This document shows positions 5,953 through 6,637 of a stretch of 6,637 nucleotides of DNA, piece by piece. The translations under genes and the position numbers were made by a program. Position 1 is the first letter of the stretch. The number at the start of each line of letters is the position of its first letter. The stretch is taken from contig VBCJ01000124.1 of assembly GCA_005884335.1 (NCBI GenBank), forward strand, positions 1 through 6,637, in the 5' to 3' direction. The notes below the pieces were generated by a model, which was given only the letters and a program-made list of their open reading frames with translations, had not been told where the DNA came from and ran no database searches. Source of the DNA: Betaproteobacteria bacterium. GTDB lineage: Bacteria > Pseudomonadota > Gammaproteobacteria > Burkholderiales > SG8-39.

Positions 5953-6129
5953 ATGAGTAAAGAGAAATCGAAACAGGAACACAAGGTATCCCGTCGTGAG
6001 TTCGTCAAGAAGGCGGCATACATTGCTCCAGCAATCATCACGTTGCAGGCGGCGCCTTCGTATGCCAGAGCGGGCTCGGACAAGAATCAGGATCAGCAGG
6101 GTCAGCAGGGCCAGCAGGGCCAACGTTAG
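5953..6129 (+). CDS. Small twin-arginine-signal peptide with QQG-repeat tail (candidate modified-peptide precursor)
   Basis: A 58-residue protein. A charged N-terminus (1-12) precedes the twin-arginine motif SRREFVK (13-19), then a hydrophobic stretch AAYIAPAIITLQAAPSYA (21-38) and a signal-peptidase-like A-R-A (38-40). The rest, G41 to R58, is only 18 residues: a hydrophilic segment GSDKNQDQQG and QQGQQGQR, with no Cys and a single Ser (S42). The Tat motif is seen; export is inferred. The hydrophobic part holds Y23-I-A-P26-A-I28, similar to the YxxPxL motif that PqqD-like domains recognise in lasso-peptide leaders. The gene lies between the PqqD-like gene and the HprK-related kinase with a strong ribosome binding site. 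It could be the substrate of that system, or a small exported protein unrelated to it. No known function is recognised. Confidence 0.75.
   Translation: MSKEKSKQEHKVSRREFVKKAAYIAPAIITLQAAPSYARAGSDKNQDQQGQQGQQGQR
6094..6120 (+). repeat. Three tandem 9-base repeats coding for QQG
   Basis: CAGCAGGGT, CAGCAGGGC, CAGCAGGGC in direct succession encode residues 48-56 of the small peptide (QQG three times). The units are nearly identical and in phase with the codons, so slipped-strand mispairing could change copy number without shifting frame. Confidence 0.85.
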
Positions 6130-6155
6130 GCTAGGACCCGAAGTAATCGGGGTGA

Positions 6156-6185
6156 CGCCCGCGTGGTCTGGGCCGCGCGGGGGCG
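6156..6185 (+). promoter_or_regulatory. Strong GC hairpin between peptide gene and kinase gene
   Basis: CGCCCGCGTGG (6156-6166) pairs with CCGCGCGGGGGCG (6173-6185): 11 base pairs (one G-T), a two-base GG bulge (6179-6180) and a six-base loop. It starts 27 bases after the peptide stop. There is no T-run, so full termination is unlikely; it could stabilise the upstream mRNA or reduce read-through into the kinase gene. The remainder of 6130-6291 holds the G-rich stretch near 6248-6261 and no convincing gene. Confidence 0.5.
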
Positions 6186-6282
6186 AAACTCAGCACCGGG
6201 TCGTCCGGAGCGGGAACTCCAGCTCGCAAGGCAAGTAACGCTCGGCTAGGAGGGGGTGGGGTTTCGCGCGCCCTTCTTCTGC

Positions 6283-6286
6283 AGGA
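6283..6286 (+). promoter_or_regulatory. Ribosome binding site of the HprK-related kinase gene
   Basis: AGGA, five bases before the ATG at 6292. A stronger AGGAGG lies at 6248-6253 but is only two bases before an in-frame GTG at 6256, so the ATG is preferred. Confidence 0.5.
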
Positions 6287-6291
6287 AGTCC

Positions 6292-6637
6292 ATGGAGTTC
6301 GAGCGCATTCAGGCATCCGGGCATCCGCTGTGTTTCACGGTCCTTGGCCGGTGCGTGCGCGTCGATTGCGCGGACTCCGCACTCAGGGCCGTGCTGGCCG
6401 CGAACTACGCGGCGATGGCTGAATTGAAGGAAGACGTCCGGTTTGACCTCCACTACCACGTCGGGCGCAGCGGGCAGTCCACTGGTTTTGTTCTGAGCCG
6501 TCCGGGCGAGAGCGCCCAGATCGCCGACAATGCCGGCGATCTCCTGTTCCTGCTGGAAAAGGACCTCGTCGTCGAGCTGCAGAGAAAGCGCCCGGATCTC
6601 CTTTTCCTGCACTCTGCGGCCCTGGACTGGCGGGGAA
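6292..6637 (+). CDS. HprK-related kinase, HPr-rel-A type (N-terminal part; 3' end off window)
   Basis: The frame is open to the right edge: 115 codons visible. The sequence fits the N-terminal region of HprK-related kinase A proteins, ending in LVVELQRKRPDLLFLHSAALDWRG, the segment that in the family immediately precedes the Walker A loop; that loop and the catalytic residues would lie just outside the window. HprK phosphorylates a serine of HPr in sugar-transport control, and the lasso-peptide kinases related to it phosphorylate a serine of the precursor; the target of the HPr-rel-A type is unknown. The start ATG has AGGA at five bases. An in-frame GTG at 6256 would add 12 residues without family character. 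The gene follows the small peptide after a 162-base gap with a strong hairpin, and its first part is about 70% G+C, clearly higher than the two genes before it. Confidence 0.9.
   Translation, partial: MEFERIQASGHPLCFTVLGRCVRVDCADSALRAVLAANYAAMAELKEDVRFDLHYHVGRSGQSTGFVLSRPGESAQIADNAGDLLFLLEKDLVVELQRKRPDLLFLHSAALDWRG

Noticed and set aside
5953..6129. Calling the small peptide a lasso-peptide precursor outright
   Set aside because: It lacks the Thr before the core, no asparagine-synthase-like cyclase or B2 protease is visible in the window, and the tail is Q/G-rich; kept as a hypothesis only.
6152..6238. 28-codon ORF (GTG start) between the peptide gene and the kinase gene, considered as a second small peptide
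   Set aside because: No ribosome binding site, coincides with the strong hairpin, and its translation resembles neither a leader nor a signal peptide.

Overview
The window is 6.6 kb of GC-rich DNA. Gene content and protein similarity suggest a proteobacterium, most likely a betaproteobacterium, although no gene here fixes the taxon. It is densely coded, with ten genes (two cut by the window edges), and no rRNA, tRNA, CRISPR array or insertion sequence is visible.

Left block (1-2001, minus strand): a tight three-gene operon, read right to left. It encodes a DUF2630 protein, a bacterial UBP-type zinc-finger protein one base later, and, after 9 bases, a large thioredoxin-reductase-like flavoprotein that runs off the left edge. 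The flavoprotein joins a cNMP-binding-like domain, a glutaredoxin-like domain without its cysteines, and an FAD/NAD(P)H reductase without the CxxC motif.

Middle block (2179-4187, plus strand): a membrane-anchored YkuE-like metallophosphoesterase, a DUF1499 protein and a PilH/CheY-like single-domain response regulator, probably co-transcribed. A short divergent intergenic region (2002-2178) separates it from the left operon and holds candidate overlapping promoters and a hairpin.

Right block (4279-6637): the most interesting part. A nucleotidyltransferase (minus strand) faces away from a plus-strand series: a PqqD-family protein, a 58-residue twin-arginine-signal peptide ending in a QQG repeat, and an HprK-related kinase cut off by the right edge. 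PqqD-like protein, HprK-related kinase and nucleotidyltransferase together form the core of the poorly characterised 'HPr-rel-A' type of system, and resemble the tailoring genes of phosphorylated lasso-peptide clusters. The small peptide carries a YxxP motif of the kind PqqD-like domains bind in lasso leaders, followed by a possible AxA cleavage site and an 18-residue hydrophilic tail. I infer that it could be the substrate of the system. The DNA of the pqqD/peptide segment is near 50% G+C, against 70-80% in the flavoprotein and kinase samples counted.
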